Source: Streptomyces sp. NRRL WC-3626
GTDB lineage: Bacteria > Actinomycetota > Actinomycetes > Streptomycetales > Streptomycetaceae
Reading direction: 5' to 3'
DNA length: 64,000 nucleotides
Assembly (NCBI RefSeq): GCF_000718785.1
Contig: NZ_JOCA01000001.1
Span: forward strand, 248,001 to 312,000
A program made the translations under genes and the position numbers. Positions 37,940-46,617 of the stretch are shown here, in pieces; positions within the stretch are counted from its first letter, which is position 1; each line of letters starts with the position of its first letter. The notes beneath the pieces were generated by a model. That model had not been told where the DNA came from, ran no database searches, and worked only from the letters and a program-made list of their open reading frames with translations.

Positions 37940-37964
37940 ACGGATCACCGTAACGCGGCGTGGA

Positions 37965-38612
37965 TCAGACCGGTACGATCTCCCGCTCCAGCCGTGCGGC
38001 CAGGCTGAGATAGCGGGCGCGCCGGGTGACGGGGACCAGCCCCCTGATGAGGAGCTGCCACATCTCGGCCGTACGGCGGGGCTGCCGGGCGACGGATTCG
38101 CGGGAGCGGCCGACGACGCGGGTGCCGACGAAGAAGCAGACCAGGGAGTGCGCCACGACGTCGATGTCGACGTCCGGGTGGACGTCGGCCTCCTTGACCG
38201 CGCCGAGGAGCCGCGCGGTGACGATGTCCAGCCACTCGGTGAACGGATGGCTGAGCGGGGGGCGCGGGCGGGTGCCGCCGGTGGCGAGCCGCAGTCCGGC
38301 CCGCAGGACGGGGTCCTCGGCCGACATCCTGGCTATGCAGAAGGTGAGGCGCATCAGCGCCTCCAGGGAGGTGTGCCCCCGCAACTCGGTGTCTCTGGCC
38401 AGCCGTCGGCTGGTGGCGGACTGGAGTTCCAGGATGGCGTGGGCGAGGTCCTCCTTCGCCGCGAAGTGGAAGTAGAGGGCCCCCTTGGTGACCCGGGCGT
38501 GTTCGACGATGTCGCTGAGACTGGTCGATTCATAGCCCTGCCGGTCGAACAGCTCGGCGGCGGCCGTGATGATCGTCGCGCGGGTCTGTTCGGCTCGTAC
38601 CTGCCTCGCCAT
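37965..38612 (-). CDS. cprB: CprB-like gamma-butyrolactone receptor homologue (TetR family)
   Basis: 215 residues, the length of S. coelicolor CprB (SCO6071), and similar along its full length: RAEQTRATII at the N-terminus, then the DNA-binding helices LSDIVEHARVTKGALYFHF, then SLEALMRLTF and AEMWQLLIRGLVPVTRRARY. TetR-type repressors of this group bind palindromic operators and release DNA on binding a gamma-butyrolactone or related signal. CprB influences antibiotic production and sporulation in S. coelicolor. ATG at 38612. Conserved placement beside geoA supports orthology. Autoregulation from its own upstream gap is likely, but I could not define an operator by eye. Confidence 0.93.
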   Translation of the reverse strand: MARQVRAEQTRATIITAAAELFDRQGYESTSLSDIVEHARVTKGALYFHFAAKEDLAHAILELQSATSRRLARDTELRGHTSLEALMRLTFCIARMSAEDPVLRAGLRLATGGTRPRPPLSHPFTEWLDIVTARLLGAVKEADVHPDVDIDVVAHSLVCFFVGTRVVGRSRESVARQPRRTAEMWQLLIRGLVPVTRRARYLSLAARLEREIVPV

Positions 38613-38917
38613 CGCCTGAACTCCTGAGCCGGAAAGGAACGGGTCGTGCCGTTTGTTTTAACGCCGAGTACACGATAACTCACCCTGCGGCAATGGTCAT
38701 CAGGCGGGATTCGCCCCGGACTTGGACACAATGACCAAAACGTACGCGCTCCTCGAAAGAAAACAGCACGTCCGGTATCTAAGTGTGTCAGGTGCCGGCA
38801 CAAAAGAGAACGGCGGGCCGACCGACCACGGGGAAACCCCCGACGGTGAACGCGCCGGGGGGGCGCCTCCGTACTGCTCTGAGGAATTCCCGCGTTCCTC
38901 CGAAGGAGGCGGTCCGG
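38613..38917. other. Intergenic region between divergent cprB and LPMO genes
   Basis: 305 bases without a convincing gene. It is noticeably AT-richer than its surroundings in two stretches: around 38650-38675 (GTTTGTTTTAACGCC, near cprB) and 38725-38815. It should contain the cprB promoter and operator and the LPMO promoter. A small hairpin CGGGG-AAA-CCCCG lies at about 38829-38841. A Shine-Dalgarno GAAGGAGG at 38902-38909 belongs to the LPMO gene. Confidence 0.6.
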
Positions 38918-39811
38918 ATGCCCCGGACGACCGCACACCGCACCGCGCTCGCGGCGGCCCTCACGGCCCCGCTGCTGCTGCCGTTGTGGGCCGCGGCACC
39001 GGCGGCCGCCCACGGGGCGCCGACGGATCCCGTGAGCCGGGTCGTGGCCTGCTCACCCGAGGGCGGCGACCGCGCGGGCTCGGCGGCCTGCCGGGCGGCC
39101 GTGGCCGCGAACGGGGCGCCGTTCACGGCGTGGGACAACCTGCGGGTGGCGGGCGTGGCCGGCCGGGACCGGGAGCGCGTTCCCGACGGGAAGCTGTGCA
39201 GTGGCGGCCTGCCCGCCTACCGGGGGCTCGACCTCGCCCGTGGAGACTGGCCGGCGACCCGGGTGAGACCCGGCGGGGCGCTGCCGATGACGTACGTCTC
39301 GACGATCCCGCACACCGGCACGTTCCGCATGTATCTGACGGAGCCCGGCTACGACCCGGCGAAACCGCTCACCTGGTCCGATCTGCCCCAGAAACCGTTC
39401 GCCCAGGTCACGGACCCGGCGCTGACGGACGGCGCCTACCGGTTCCGGGCGACGCTGCCGTCGGACCGGACGGGGCGTCATGTGCTGTACACGGTCTGGC
39501 AGAACAGCAGTACGCCGGACACCTACTACTCGTGCTCGGACCTGGTGTTCCCCGAGAAGGAGGAGGAGACGGCCGGACCGGCGGCCGGGAAGAGCCCGGC
39601 GCGACCGTCCGCGACTCCGGGCCCGAAGACGGCGAACACCCCTGCGGCCCCCGCGCCCACGGCCACCCCGGCGTCGACCGCACCCGTCGCGAGGACCACC
39701 ACCGCCGCCGCCCCGTCCGGCCCCTCCGCCCCGCTGCTCGCGGGCGGGGCCGCCGCCGTGCTGGTGGTGACGGGTGGCACGGCTCTCGCGCTGCGCCTGC
39801 GCCGGCGCTGA
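38918..39811 (+). CDS. Membrane-tethered AA10 lytic polysaccharide monooxygenase
   Basis: 297 residues. A 31-residue signal peptide ends ...PAAA before H32, which becomes the N-terminal copper-binding His of the mature enzyme. The second brace His is H132 in PHTGTFRMYL. Cysteines 45/58 and 94/206 fit family disulfides. After the catalytic domain (to about 214) comes a Pro/Ala/Thr linker and one membrane segment (272-292) ending LRLRRR. So the enzyme is held at the cell surface instead of being secreted with a cellulose- or chitin-binding module. This layout resembles LPMOs linked to Streptomyces morphogenesis. Divergent from cprB. Confidence 0.87.
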   Translation: MPRTTAHRTALAAALTAPLLLPLWAAAPAAAHGAPTDPVSRVVACSPEGGDRAGSAACRAAVAANGAPFTAWDNLRVAGVAGRDRERVPDGKLCSGGLPAYRGLDLARGDWPATRVRPGGALPMTYVSTIPHTGTFRMYLTEPGYDPAKPLTWSDLPQKPFAQVTDPALTDGAYRFRATLPSDRTGRHVLYTVWQNSSTPDTYYSCSDLVFPEKEEETAGPAAGKSPARPSATPGPKTANTPAAPAPTATPASTAPVARTTTAAAPSGPSAPLLAGGAAAVLVVTGGTALALRLRRR

Positions 39812-40061
39812 GGGCCGGGAGCCGTAGCAGGCCCGTACCGTCCGTTCGGTCCGGAGTCCGCGGGTGGCGTCGCCGCACTCACGGTTCATCACAATGCGGC
39901 AGCATCGCCTCACTTCACGTGGCTGTTCACTTGACGACCAGTGGTTCCACAGGGTTGGCTCCGGGCCAGTGGGAGTCATCCGTTCGGCGTACACCTGTGT
40001 GGTGCCGTCGGGGCTCCCCTCCCTGCTCTTGCTCGGCCGTACAGCGAGGTCCGTACTCGTC

Positions 40062-41069
40062 ATGAACACTCGTCCCCCGTCCCGCCGCCTTCCGAGACGC
40101 CGTCTGGTGGCGCTGGCAGCCGCCGTCGGCCTGCTGGCGACCGGCTGTTCCGCCCTCGGCTCGGACGACGACTCCTCGGGCTCCGGCGCGAGCACGTCCG
40201 GCTCCAAAGGCATGAAGGTCACGCTGGTGACCCACGGCGACGAGGGCGACGCCTTCTGGGACCGGGTGCGCAAGGGCGCCGAGGCGGCCGCCGCCAAGGA
40301 CGGCATCGAGCTGACGTACGTCAGCGATCCGGACCCGGCGGGACAGGCGGAGCTGGTCCGCGAGGCGGTCCGCGCCGGTGTCGACGGCATCGCGCTGACG
40401 CTGGCCAAACCGGCCGCCATGAAGGGCCCGGTGAACGAGGCACGGGCCGCGGACATCCCCGTGGTCGGGCTCAACTCCGGTATCGACGCCTGGAAGTCGT
40501 CGGGGCTGCTGGAGTACTTCGGCCAGGACGAGAGCGTGGCGGGCCGGGCCGTCGGCGACAAGCTGAACGAGCTCAAGACCAAGCACGCGCTGTGCGTCGT
40601 CCACGAGCGTGGCAACGTTGCCCTGGAGGCCCGCTGCGCCGGCGTGAAGAAGACGTTCGGCGGGACGACCGAGAACCTCTACGTGGACGGCACCGACATG
40701 CGGGCCGTCGCCGGCATCATCGCCGCCCGGCTGCGGCAGGACCCGTCCATCGACGAGGTCGTCACCAACGGGGCGGCCTACGCCCTCACCGCGGTCGACG
40801 CCGTCGCGGAGGCGGACAGCGAGGCCGACATCGCCACCTTCGACCTCAACCAGGAGATCGTGGACGCGGTGCGCAGCGGCAACGTCCAGTTCGCCGTCGA
40901 CCAACAGCCCTATCTTCAGGGTTACCTCGCCGTTGACGCGCTGTGGCTGTACAGGACCAACGGCAACATCAGCGGCGGCGGGGTCGCGCCCGTGCTCACC
41001 GGGCCGGCGTTCGTCACGAAGTCCAACTCCGCCTCGGTCGCCGGGTTCGCCGCCGCGGGCACCCGCTGA
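40062..41069 (+). CDS. Periplasmic sugar-binding-type lipoprotein (family 4)
   Basis: 335 residues. The lipobox LLATGC anchors it outside the membrane. The fold is the ribose/LacI-type binding protein: VTLVTHGDEGDAFWDRVRKG, then GVDGIALTLAKPAAM, then NSGIDAW and FDLNQEIVDAVRSG. No permease or ATPase genes adjoin. Instead it is 51 bp upstream of the conservon sensor kinase on the same strand, so it may present a ligand to that kinase; this is inference. ATG at 40062 has a weak upstream site. The gap 39812-40061 contains its promoter; no other gene seen. Confidence 0.85.
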   Translation: MNTRPPSRRLPRRRLVALAAAVGLLATGCSALGSDDDSSGSGASTSGSKGMKVTLVTHGDEGDAFWDRVRKGAEAAAAKDGIELTYVSDPDPAGQAELVREAVRAGVDGIALTLAKPAAMKGPVNEARAADIPVVGLNSGIDAWKSSGLLEYFGQDESVAGRAVGDKLNELKTKHALCVVHERGNVALEARCAGVKKTFGGTTENLYVDGTDMRAVAGIIAARLRQDPSIDEVVTNGAAYALTAVDAVAEADSEADIATFDLNQEIVDAVRSGNVQFAVDQQPYLQGYLAVDALWLYRTNGNISGGGVAPVLTGPAFVTKSNSASVAGFAAAGTR

Positions 41070-41120
41070 CGGGCCCGCCCGTGCGTACCCCTCCCACCAA
41101 CCGAACGCTCTAGGACCACG

Positions 41121-43472
41121 ATGTCTCCACGGACAGGTGCCCGGCGCCGTCTCGGCTCCATACGTCTCTCGCTGTTCCTCCTCGCCCTGGTGCCCAGCGT
41201 CACCCTCGCCGGCATGTGGGGCCTGACGACGATCCAGATGTTCTCCGAGGGGCTGCAACTGCGCTCCCAGACCGAACTGAGCCGGTCCACCGGCGCGATG
41301 GGCACACACGCCACGCTCGCCCTGCAGCAGGAACGCCGGCTCACCGCCGCCTGGCTGGCCGAGCCGAGGACCTCCCGGACCGCCCTCGACGCCCAGCGCG
41401 AGCGGACCGACGAGGCGGTGGCGAAGCTGGTCGGACAGGCCGACACGATCGCCGAGGCACCGGCCCGCATCTCGGACCGGATGTACGGCGTCCTGGGCTC
41501 GGTGGGCAGCCTCGAGTACTACCGGGACCAGGTCGACCAGCCCAGCGACATCACCGCCGAGCAGGCGCTCGACCAGTACACCTCGATCATCGACGACCAG
41601 ATCCACGCCTTCCAGGAGCTCTCCCAGGTCGACGACGGCGACCTGACCTCCCAGGCCGGACCGCTGGTCTCGCTGGAGCACGCGGCCGAACTGATCTCCG
41701 AGGAGGACGCGCGGCTCACCCTCGCCTGGCCCGCCGGACGGCTGGACACCCAGGGCTGGAGCGACTTCGCGAAGCTGGTCCACACCCGCCGCTGGCTGGT
41801 CGAGGACCAGATCGTGCCGTCCCTGCGCGGCGAGACCAAGACCCAGACCGAGCGGATCCTGCAGAGTGCCGAGTGGCGCGCCCTGGAGGCGGTCGAGGAC
41901 CAGATCCTCGCCACCCCGCCCACCGGTGAGAAGCGCAGGGTCGACCTGCCGGACCTGCGGGAGCGGTGGCAGGAGGCCATGGACCGGGTCTCCCCGCAGT
42001 ACGCCACCATGATCCGGCAGCAGACCGACGCACTGCTCACCCGCAGCGCCGACGAGGCCCGCAGCCTGCTGCTGACGGCCGCCTCGCTGAGCGCGGCCGG
42101 ACTGCTCGCGCTGCTGCTGTGCGTCGGCCTGTCCTGGCGCATCACCCGCTCGCTCTCCCGCCGGCTGCGCGGTCTGCGGGTGGCCACCCTGGGCCTCGCC
42201 GAGGAGCGGCTGCCCGACGTGGTGGCCCGCCTGGAGCGGGGCGAGAAGGTCGACGCCGAGTCGGCCACCACCCCGCTGGACTACGGACACGACGAACTGG
42301 GCCAGGTGGCGCAGGCGTTCAACACCGCGCAGCGCACCGCCGTGCACACGGCCGTCGAACTCGCCGACACGCGGCGCGGTTTCCAGAAGGTCATTCTCGG
42401 TATCGCGCGGCAGAGCCAGAACCTGGTCAACCTCCAGCTCAGCAAGCTCGACGCGCTGGAGCGCCGGCACACCGACCCCGAGGTCCTCAAGGGCCTGTAC
42501 GAACTGGACTCCACGGCCAGCCAGTTGCGCCGGTACGAGGAGAACCTGGTCATCGTCAGCGGTGAGCGCCCCGGCCGTTCCTGGAGCGAACCGGTCGCGC
42601 TGATCGACATCATGCGCAGTGCCGTCGGTGAGGTCGCCGAGTACCAGCGGGTGGAGCTGCACACCGAGGAGGAGGTGTCCGTCGCGCCGCCCGCGGTGGC
42701 CGACGTCATCCATCTCCTCGCCGAGCTGATCGACAACGCGACCGTGTACTCGCCTGCGCCGAGCCCCGTCGGGGTGCGGGCGGCGATGGTGGCCAAGGGC
42801 CTCGTCGTGGAGATCGAGGACCGGGGCCTCGGCATGTCGGACGACGACTACGCCTCCCTGAACGGCCAGTTGGCGAAGGCACCGCAGTTCGACGTGGTGG
42901 CGCTCGCCGACGACCTCCGGCTCGGCATGTTCGTGATCTCCCAGCTCGCGCACCGGCACGGCATCGGTGTGACCCTGCGGCCGTCGCCGTACGGCGGGAC
43001 GACGGCGATCGTGCTGATCCCGCACGAGATCGTGGTGCGGGACGCGGCGTCCGGCGGTGCGCGGGGGGAGACCGGCGCGGACCGGGCGGACGTCAACGGC
43101 CGGGCGGACGACGCCCACCGGGAGAAGGTGACCGCCGGAGCCGCGGCGTCCCGGCCGGCGGCCGCCGTACGGACCGCGCCCGCCCCGGCCGCCGCGCCGG
43201 AGCCCGCTCCACGGAAGGACGGACTCATCCCGCTCCCCCGCCGGGTGCCGCAGACCAGTCTGGCCGCCGAACTCCGCGAGGACTCCGCGCCGGACACCGA
43301 CGACGACGTCGCCGACTTCACCGCGGAACACGCCGCATCCTCCCTCGCCGACTTCCAGCTCGGCACCTCCCAGGCCCGGGACGACGACACCGACGACGCG
43401 GACGGGACGGCCGCGCCGGCACACGTGCCCGCCGCCCCCGACGAACTCCCGACTCCGCCCGCCGACCGCTGA
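41121..43472 (+). CDS. cvnA: Conservon sensor histidine kinase (CvnA-like, NIT domain)
   Basis: 783 residues. Membrane segments lie at about 14-36 and 315-335. Between them is an extracytoplasmic helical domain of the nitrate/nitrite-sensing (NIT) type, starting LQLRSQTELSRS. A HAMP segment follows, then KVILGIARQSQNLVNLQLSK in place of a classical H-box, then an ATPase domain with HLLAELIDNATVYSP and EDRGLGMS. The last 130 residues are Ala/Pro/Asp-rich and disordered. The gene heads the canonical A-B-C-D order, so I call it CvnA; which of the numbered conservons it corresponds to is not assigned. Confidence 0.9.
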   Translation: MSPRTGARRRLGSIRLSLFLLALVPSVTLAGMWGLTTIQMFSEGLQLRSQTELSRSTGAMGTHATLALQQERRLTAAWLAEPRTSRTALDAQRERTDEAVAKLVGQADTIAEAPARISDRMYGVLGSVGSLEYYRDQVDQPSDITAEQALDQYTSIIDDQIHAFQELSQVDDGDLTSQAGPLVSLEHAAELISEEDARLTLAWPAGRLDTQGWSDFAKLVHTRRWLVEDQIVPSLRGETKTQTERILQSAEWRALEAVEDQILATPPTGEKRRVDLPDLRERWQEAMDRVSPQYATMIRQQTDALLTRSADEARSLLLTAASLSAAGLLALLLCVGLSWRITRSLSRRLRGLRVATLGLAEERLPDVVARLERGEKVDAESATTPLDYGHDELGQVAQAFNTAQRTAVHTAVELADTRRGFQKVILGIARQSQNLVNLQLSKLDALERRHTDPEVLKGLYELDSTASQLRRYEENLVIVSGERPGRSWSEPVALIDIMRSAVGEVAEYQRVELHTEEEVSVAPPAVADVIHLLAELIDNATVYSPAPSPVGVRAAMVAKGLVVEIEDRGLGMSDDDYASLNGQLAKAPQFDVVALADDLRLGMFVISQLAHRHGIGVTLRPSPYGGTTAIVLIPHEIVVRDAASGGARGETGADRADVNGRADDAHREKVTAGAAASRPAAAVRTAPAPAAAPEPAPRKDGLIPLPRRVPQTSLAAELREDSAPDTDDDVADFTAEHAASSLADFQLGTSQARDDDTDDADGTAAPAHVPAAPDELPTPPADR

Positions 43473-43501
43473 CCGCCGACCGTTCACGAAGGAACACCGT
43501 C

Positions 43502-43933
43502 ATGACACGCCCCATCCCCGCCACCCACACCCAGCTGGACCAGCTGCTGACCGGACTCGTCGAACGGGTCGCCGACGTGAACCAGGCCGTGGTGCTCTCC
43601 GAGGACGGACTGGTGGTGAGCAAGTCCACCGGCTTCCTGCGGGACGACGCGGAGCGCCTGGCGGCGACCGCGTCCGGGCTGATGAGCCTCAGCAAGGGCG
43701 TCAGCATGGACTTCCGCGGCGGCCCGGTGCGCCAGGCCCTGATCGAGATGGCGCACAGCTACCTGATCCTCACCTCGGCCGGTCCCGGCGCCCATCTGGT
43801 GGTGCTGACCGGGCCGGGCGCGGACGTCGGCGTGGTGGCGTACCAGATGAACATGCTGGTGAAGAAGATCGGCGAGCACCTCAGCGCCGCCCCGCGGGAC
43901 GTCGCCGGGCCCGCCGCCGACCCCGGCGTGTGA
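43502..43933 (+). CDS. cvnB: Roadblock/LC7 domain protein (CvnB-like)
   Basis: 143 residues forming one roadblock domain: LDQLLTGLVERVADVNQAV, VVLSEDGLVVSKS and LMSLSKGVSMDF, followed by a strand rich in Val/Leu (HLVVLTGPGADVGVVAYQM). Roadblock proteins regulate small GTPases; in conservons CvnB acts with CvnD at the membrane complex. Starts 29 bp after cvnA, and its stop is one base before the next GTG. Confidence 0.9.
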   Translation: MTRPIPATHTQLDQLLTGLVERVADVNQAVVLSEDGLVVSKSTGFLRDDAERLAATASGLMSLSKGVSMDFRGGPVRQALIEMAHSYLILTSAGPGAHLVVLTGPGADVGVVAYQMNMLVKKIGEHLSAAPRDVAGPAADPGV

Positions 43934-43934
43934 G

Positions 43935-44294
43935 GTGGGCGGAAGCGACTCGGCGGGGCGCCTCGTACGGCCGTTCACCCTGACCGGTGGCCGGACCCGG
44001 CCCAGCCGCGCCGACTTCACGCTCATCACCACGGTGACGGCGGCGGATCCGCAGCCCGAGGGGGCGGCCCGGCCGCAGCCCGAGCATGCACGGATCCTGC
44101 GGCTGTGCGCCGAGCCGGTGGCGGTCGCCGAGCTCGCCGCACGTCTCGACCTCCCCATGAGCGTGGTCGTCATCATGCTGTGCGACCTGCTGGAGGCGGG
44201 CCGGATCAGCATCCACCCCCCGCACCCCGTCAACCGCACCACCCCGGATCTGGATCTGCTGCAGAAAGTGAGGGAGGGCCTTGGCCGGCTCTGA
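43935..44294 (+). CDS. cvnC: DUF742 protein (CvnC-like)
   Basis: 119 residues of DUF742: LVRPFTLTGGRTRPSR near the start and a winged-helix-like part with AELAARLDLPMSVVVIMLCDLLEAGRI. It is the third protein of the conservon set, thought to work in the same complex. GTG start at 43935; its last five codons overlap the GTPase gene. Confidence 0.9.
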   Translation: MGGSDSAGRLVRPFTLTGGRTRPSRADFTLITTVTAADPQPEGAARPQPEHARILRLCAEPVAVAELAARLDLPMSVVVIMLCDLLEAGRISIHPPHPVNRTTPDLDLLQKVREGLGRL

Positions 44295-44871
44295 CACCAC
44301 CGCCGCGCGTCCGGCACCCGACACGGTCAAGATCCTCATCGCCGGTGGCTTCGGCGTGGGCAAGACGACCATGGTCGGCTCGGTCAGCGAGATCGTCCCG
44401 CTGCGCACCGAGGAGCCGCTGACCATGGCGGGCCTGGACGTCGACGACCTCAACGGCGTCGAGGAGAAACGTGCCACCACGGTCGCGCTCGACTTCGGCC
44501 GGATCAGCGTCTCGGACGACCTGGTGCTGTATCTCTTCGGTACGCCGGGGCAGCAGCGGTTCTGGTTCATGTGGAACGACCTGGCCGTCGGCGCGCTCGG
44601 CGCGGTGGTCCTGGTGGATGTGCGCCGGCCCAAGACGAGTTTCGCGGCGATCGACTTCTTCGAGCGCCGGGGCATCCCGTTCGTGATCGCCGTCAACGGC
44701 TTCCACGGGGAGCACCCGTACCCGGTGGAGGACATCCGGGACGCGCTGACGCTGCCGGACGGCGTGCCGGTGATGTTGTGCGACGCGCGGGAGCGGGAGT
44801 CGTGCCGGGACGTGCTGATCGCGCTGGTCGACCGGCTGATCGCGCAGGCGGAGGCGGAGGCGGCAAGCTGA
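44281..44871 (+). CDS. cvnD: Conservon GTPase (CvnD-like)
   Basis: 196 residues. P-loop GGFGVGKTT, then VEEKRATTVALDFG as switch I region, LFGTPGQQRFWFMW as the G3 region, and AVNGFHG in the place of the NKxD motif, where Asn is kept but Lys and Asp are altered as in this subfamily. It starts at TTG 44281 with GAGGGAGG just upstream, inside the end of cvnC. It is expected to switch between nucleotide states under control of CvnA and CvnB. Last gene before a strong hairpin. Confidence 0.9.
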   Translation: MAGSDTTAARPAPDTVKILIAGGFGVGKTTMVGSVSEIVPLRTEEPLTMAGLDVDDLNGVEEKRATTVALDFGRISVSDDLVLYLFGTPGQQRFWFMWNDLAVGALGAVVLVDVRRPKTSFAAIDFFERRGIPFVIAVNGFHGEHPYPVEDIRDALTLPDGVPVMLCDARERESCRDVLIALVDRLIAQAEAEAAS

Positions 44872-44877
44872 ACGCGT

Positions 44878-44911
44878 AAGGGGGGTGCGGCGGGTGCGCC
44901 GCACCCCCCTT
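44878..44911. terminator. Bidirectional terminator, perfect 15-bp stem
   Basis: 44878-44892 (AAGGGGGGTGCGGCG) is the exact reverse complement of 44897-44911, loop GGTG. It lies between the convergent cvnD and osmoprotectant binding-protein genes, 6 bp after the former and 8 bp before the end of the latter. The AA/TT ends give a short T stretch on both strands. Confidence 0.85.
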
Positions 44912-44919
44912 GCGCGGGA

Positions 44920-45876
44920 TCAGGCCAGGCCGGCCGACTTCAGCCAGGCCTTCGCCACGTCCAGCGGGTCCTTCTTGTCCAGCTGCACCTGGGCGTCGAG
45001 GTCGAGGAGCGTCTCGGTGTCCAGCTTCGCGGACACGGCGTTGAGCGCCTCCACGCCCTCCTGCGGCAGCCCCTCCTTGCTGACCAGCGGGGTGACGTTG
45101 GCGAAGCCGAAGAGGTTCTCCGGGTCCTTCAGGACGACGAACTTCTCCTTGACGATGGTCGGGTCCGTGGTGAAGATGTCCGCGGCCTGGACCTCGTTGT
45201 CGGTGAGGGCCGCCTGGGTGAGCGGGCCGCCCGCGTCGAGTGCCTTGAACGACTTGAACTTGAGGCCGTAGACGGTCTCCAGGCCCTTCAGCCCCTGCTG
45301 CCGGGTCTGGAACTCGGGCGAGCCGCCGATCACGATGTCGGGCGCCGCGTCCTTGAGGTCGGCGAGGGTCGACTCGGCGGTGAGGCCGTACTTCTTCGCC
45401 GTCGCCGCGTTGACGCTGACCGAGTCCTTGTCCTCGGCGGGCGAGGACTCCAGCAGCGTCAGCGACGTGTCCAGTTTGGCCTTGGCGGCCTCGTTCACCG
45501 CCTCGGCCGACTCCTGCCCGGCCTTCGGGTCGAGATAGGCGAGAAGGGAGCCGTTGTACTCCGGCAGGACCGTGATGGAGCCGTTCTTCATCAGGCCGTA
45601 CGTCGTCTCACGGCTGCCGATGTTGTGCTTGTAGTCGACCTTGAGGCCCTTGGCGCGCAGCGCCTCGCCGTAGATGTCGGCGAGCAGGGTGCTCTCGGCG
45701 AAGTTGTTCGAGCCGACGACGACGGTGCCGGCCTCGGCCTTCTCTCCGTCGAGGGGGTTGTCGGAGGTGTCGCCGGAGGAGGAACAGCCCGCGAGCAGCG
45801 CCGCCGCGGCGAGCGCGACAGCCGCCACGCCGGTGGACCTCGTCCTGGACCTGCTGCTTTTCGCGGTAAGAGTCAT
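44920..45876 (-). CDS. Glycine betaine/osmoprotectant ABC substrate-binding lipoprotein
   Basis: 318 residues. Lipobox LLAGC; the mature part is the OpuAC/ProX fold: TVVVGSNNFAESTLLADIYGEAL and NGSITVLPEYNGSLLAYLD, then GGSPEFQTRQQGLKGL, characteristic of OpuBC/OpuCC-type choline and betaine binders. ATG at 45876; a TTG four codons earlier is less likely. Fourth gene of the ATPase-permease-permease-binding-protein operon read leftwards. Confidence 0.9.
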   Translation of the reverse strand: MTLTAKSSRSRTRSTGVAAVALAAAALLAGCSSSGDTSDNPLDGEKAEAGTVVVGSNNFAESTLLADIYGEALRAKGLKVDYKHNIGSRETTYGLMKNGSITVLPEYNGSLLAYLDPKAGQESAEAVNEAAKAKLDTSLTLLESSPAEDKDSVSVNAATAKKYGLTAESTLADLKDAAPDIVIGGSPEFQTRQQGLKGLETVYGLKFKSFKALDAGGPLTQAALTDNEVQAADIFTTDPTIVKEKFVVLKDPENLFGFANVTPLVSKEGLPQEGVEALNAVSAKLDTETLLDLDAQVQLDKKDPLDVAKAWLKSAGLA

Positions 45877-45951
45877 TCGCCGATCCAATCCAGCCGTTCA
45901 CGGGGAGTCAAGAACGTCCAAGTTACGGTTTGTCGTACACCTGATCGAACA

Positions 45952-46617
45952 TCAGCGCCTGCGGACCCCGGGGGACACCGCCACCCGGGCCACCGCCCAG
46001 AACAGGGCGAGGGTGAGCAGCGCCAGGAAGGCCACCAGGGTGGCGCCGCCGACGACCTTCTCGTAGTCGCGCTGGTAGAGCCCGTCGATGATGTAGCGGC
46101 CGAGTCCGCCGAGACTGACGTACGCGGCGATGGTGGCCGTGGACACGATCTGGATGGCGGCGGAGCGCAGACCGCTGAGGATCAGCGGGAGCGCCACCGG
46201 CACCTCCACCTGGAAGAGGATCCGCGACTCGTGCATGCCCATGCCCCGCGCGGCGTCCACGGGGGCGGGGTCGAGGGAGCGGACCGCCTCGTAGGTGGTC
46301 ACCAGGATCGGCGGTACGGCGAGGACGACCAGCGGGATCATCACGGGCAGCAGACCGAAACCGATCAGCAGCACGGCGAGCACCAGCAGTCCGAAACTGG
46401 GCAGCGCGCGGGCGGCGTTGGCGATGAAGGCGAGCGCGTTGCCGCCGCGTCCGGTGTGGCCGGTGAGCAGACCGACGGGCAGGCCGATCGCGGCGGCGAT
46501 CGCGAGGGCCAGCAGCGAGTACTGGAGGTGCTCGAGGAAGCGCTGCGGGATGCCGTCGTAACCGTGCCAGTGGGCACTGTCGCTGAAGAAGGCGTTGCCG
46601 AAGTCGATGATGTTCAT
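45952..46617 (-). CDS. Osmoprotectant ABC transporter permease 2
   Basis: 221 residues, about five to six membrane segments of the OpuCB/OpuCD type, with the loop PVDAARGMGMHESRILFQVEVP contacting the ATPase. Its ATG overlaps the preceding permease stop by four bases. The pair of permeases forms the channel for betaine-like solutes. Confidence 0.9.
   Translation of the reverse strand: MNIIDFGNAFFSDSAHWHGYDGIPQRFLEHLQYSLLALAIAAAIGLPVGLLTGHTGRGGNALAFIANAARALPSFGLLVLAVLLIGFGLLPVMIPLVVLAVPPILVTTYEAVRSLDPAPVDAARGMGMHESRILFQVEVPVALPLILSGLRSAAIQIVSTATIAAYVSLGGLGRYIIDGLYQRDYEKVVGGATLVAFLALLTLALFWAVARVAVSPGVRRR

Noticed and set aside
38722..38917. Open frame ahead of the LPMO gene starting near 38722
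   Set aside because: Sequence is AT-rich with non-biased third positions at first and then runs out of frame through the LPMO gene; treated as promoter region.
39927..43487. Very long open frame (over 1100 codons) on the minus strand opposite the binding protein and conservon kinase
   Set aside because: Antisense mirror of high-GC coding DNA; its translation is Gly/Val/Arg-rich without domains, while both opposite-strand genes have clear family motifs.
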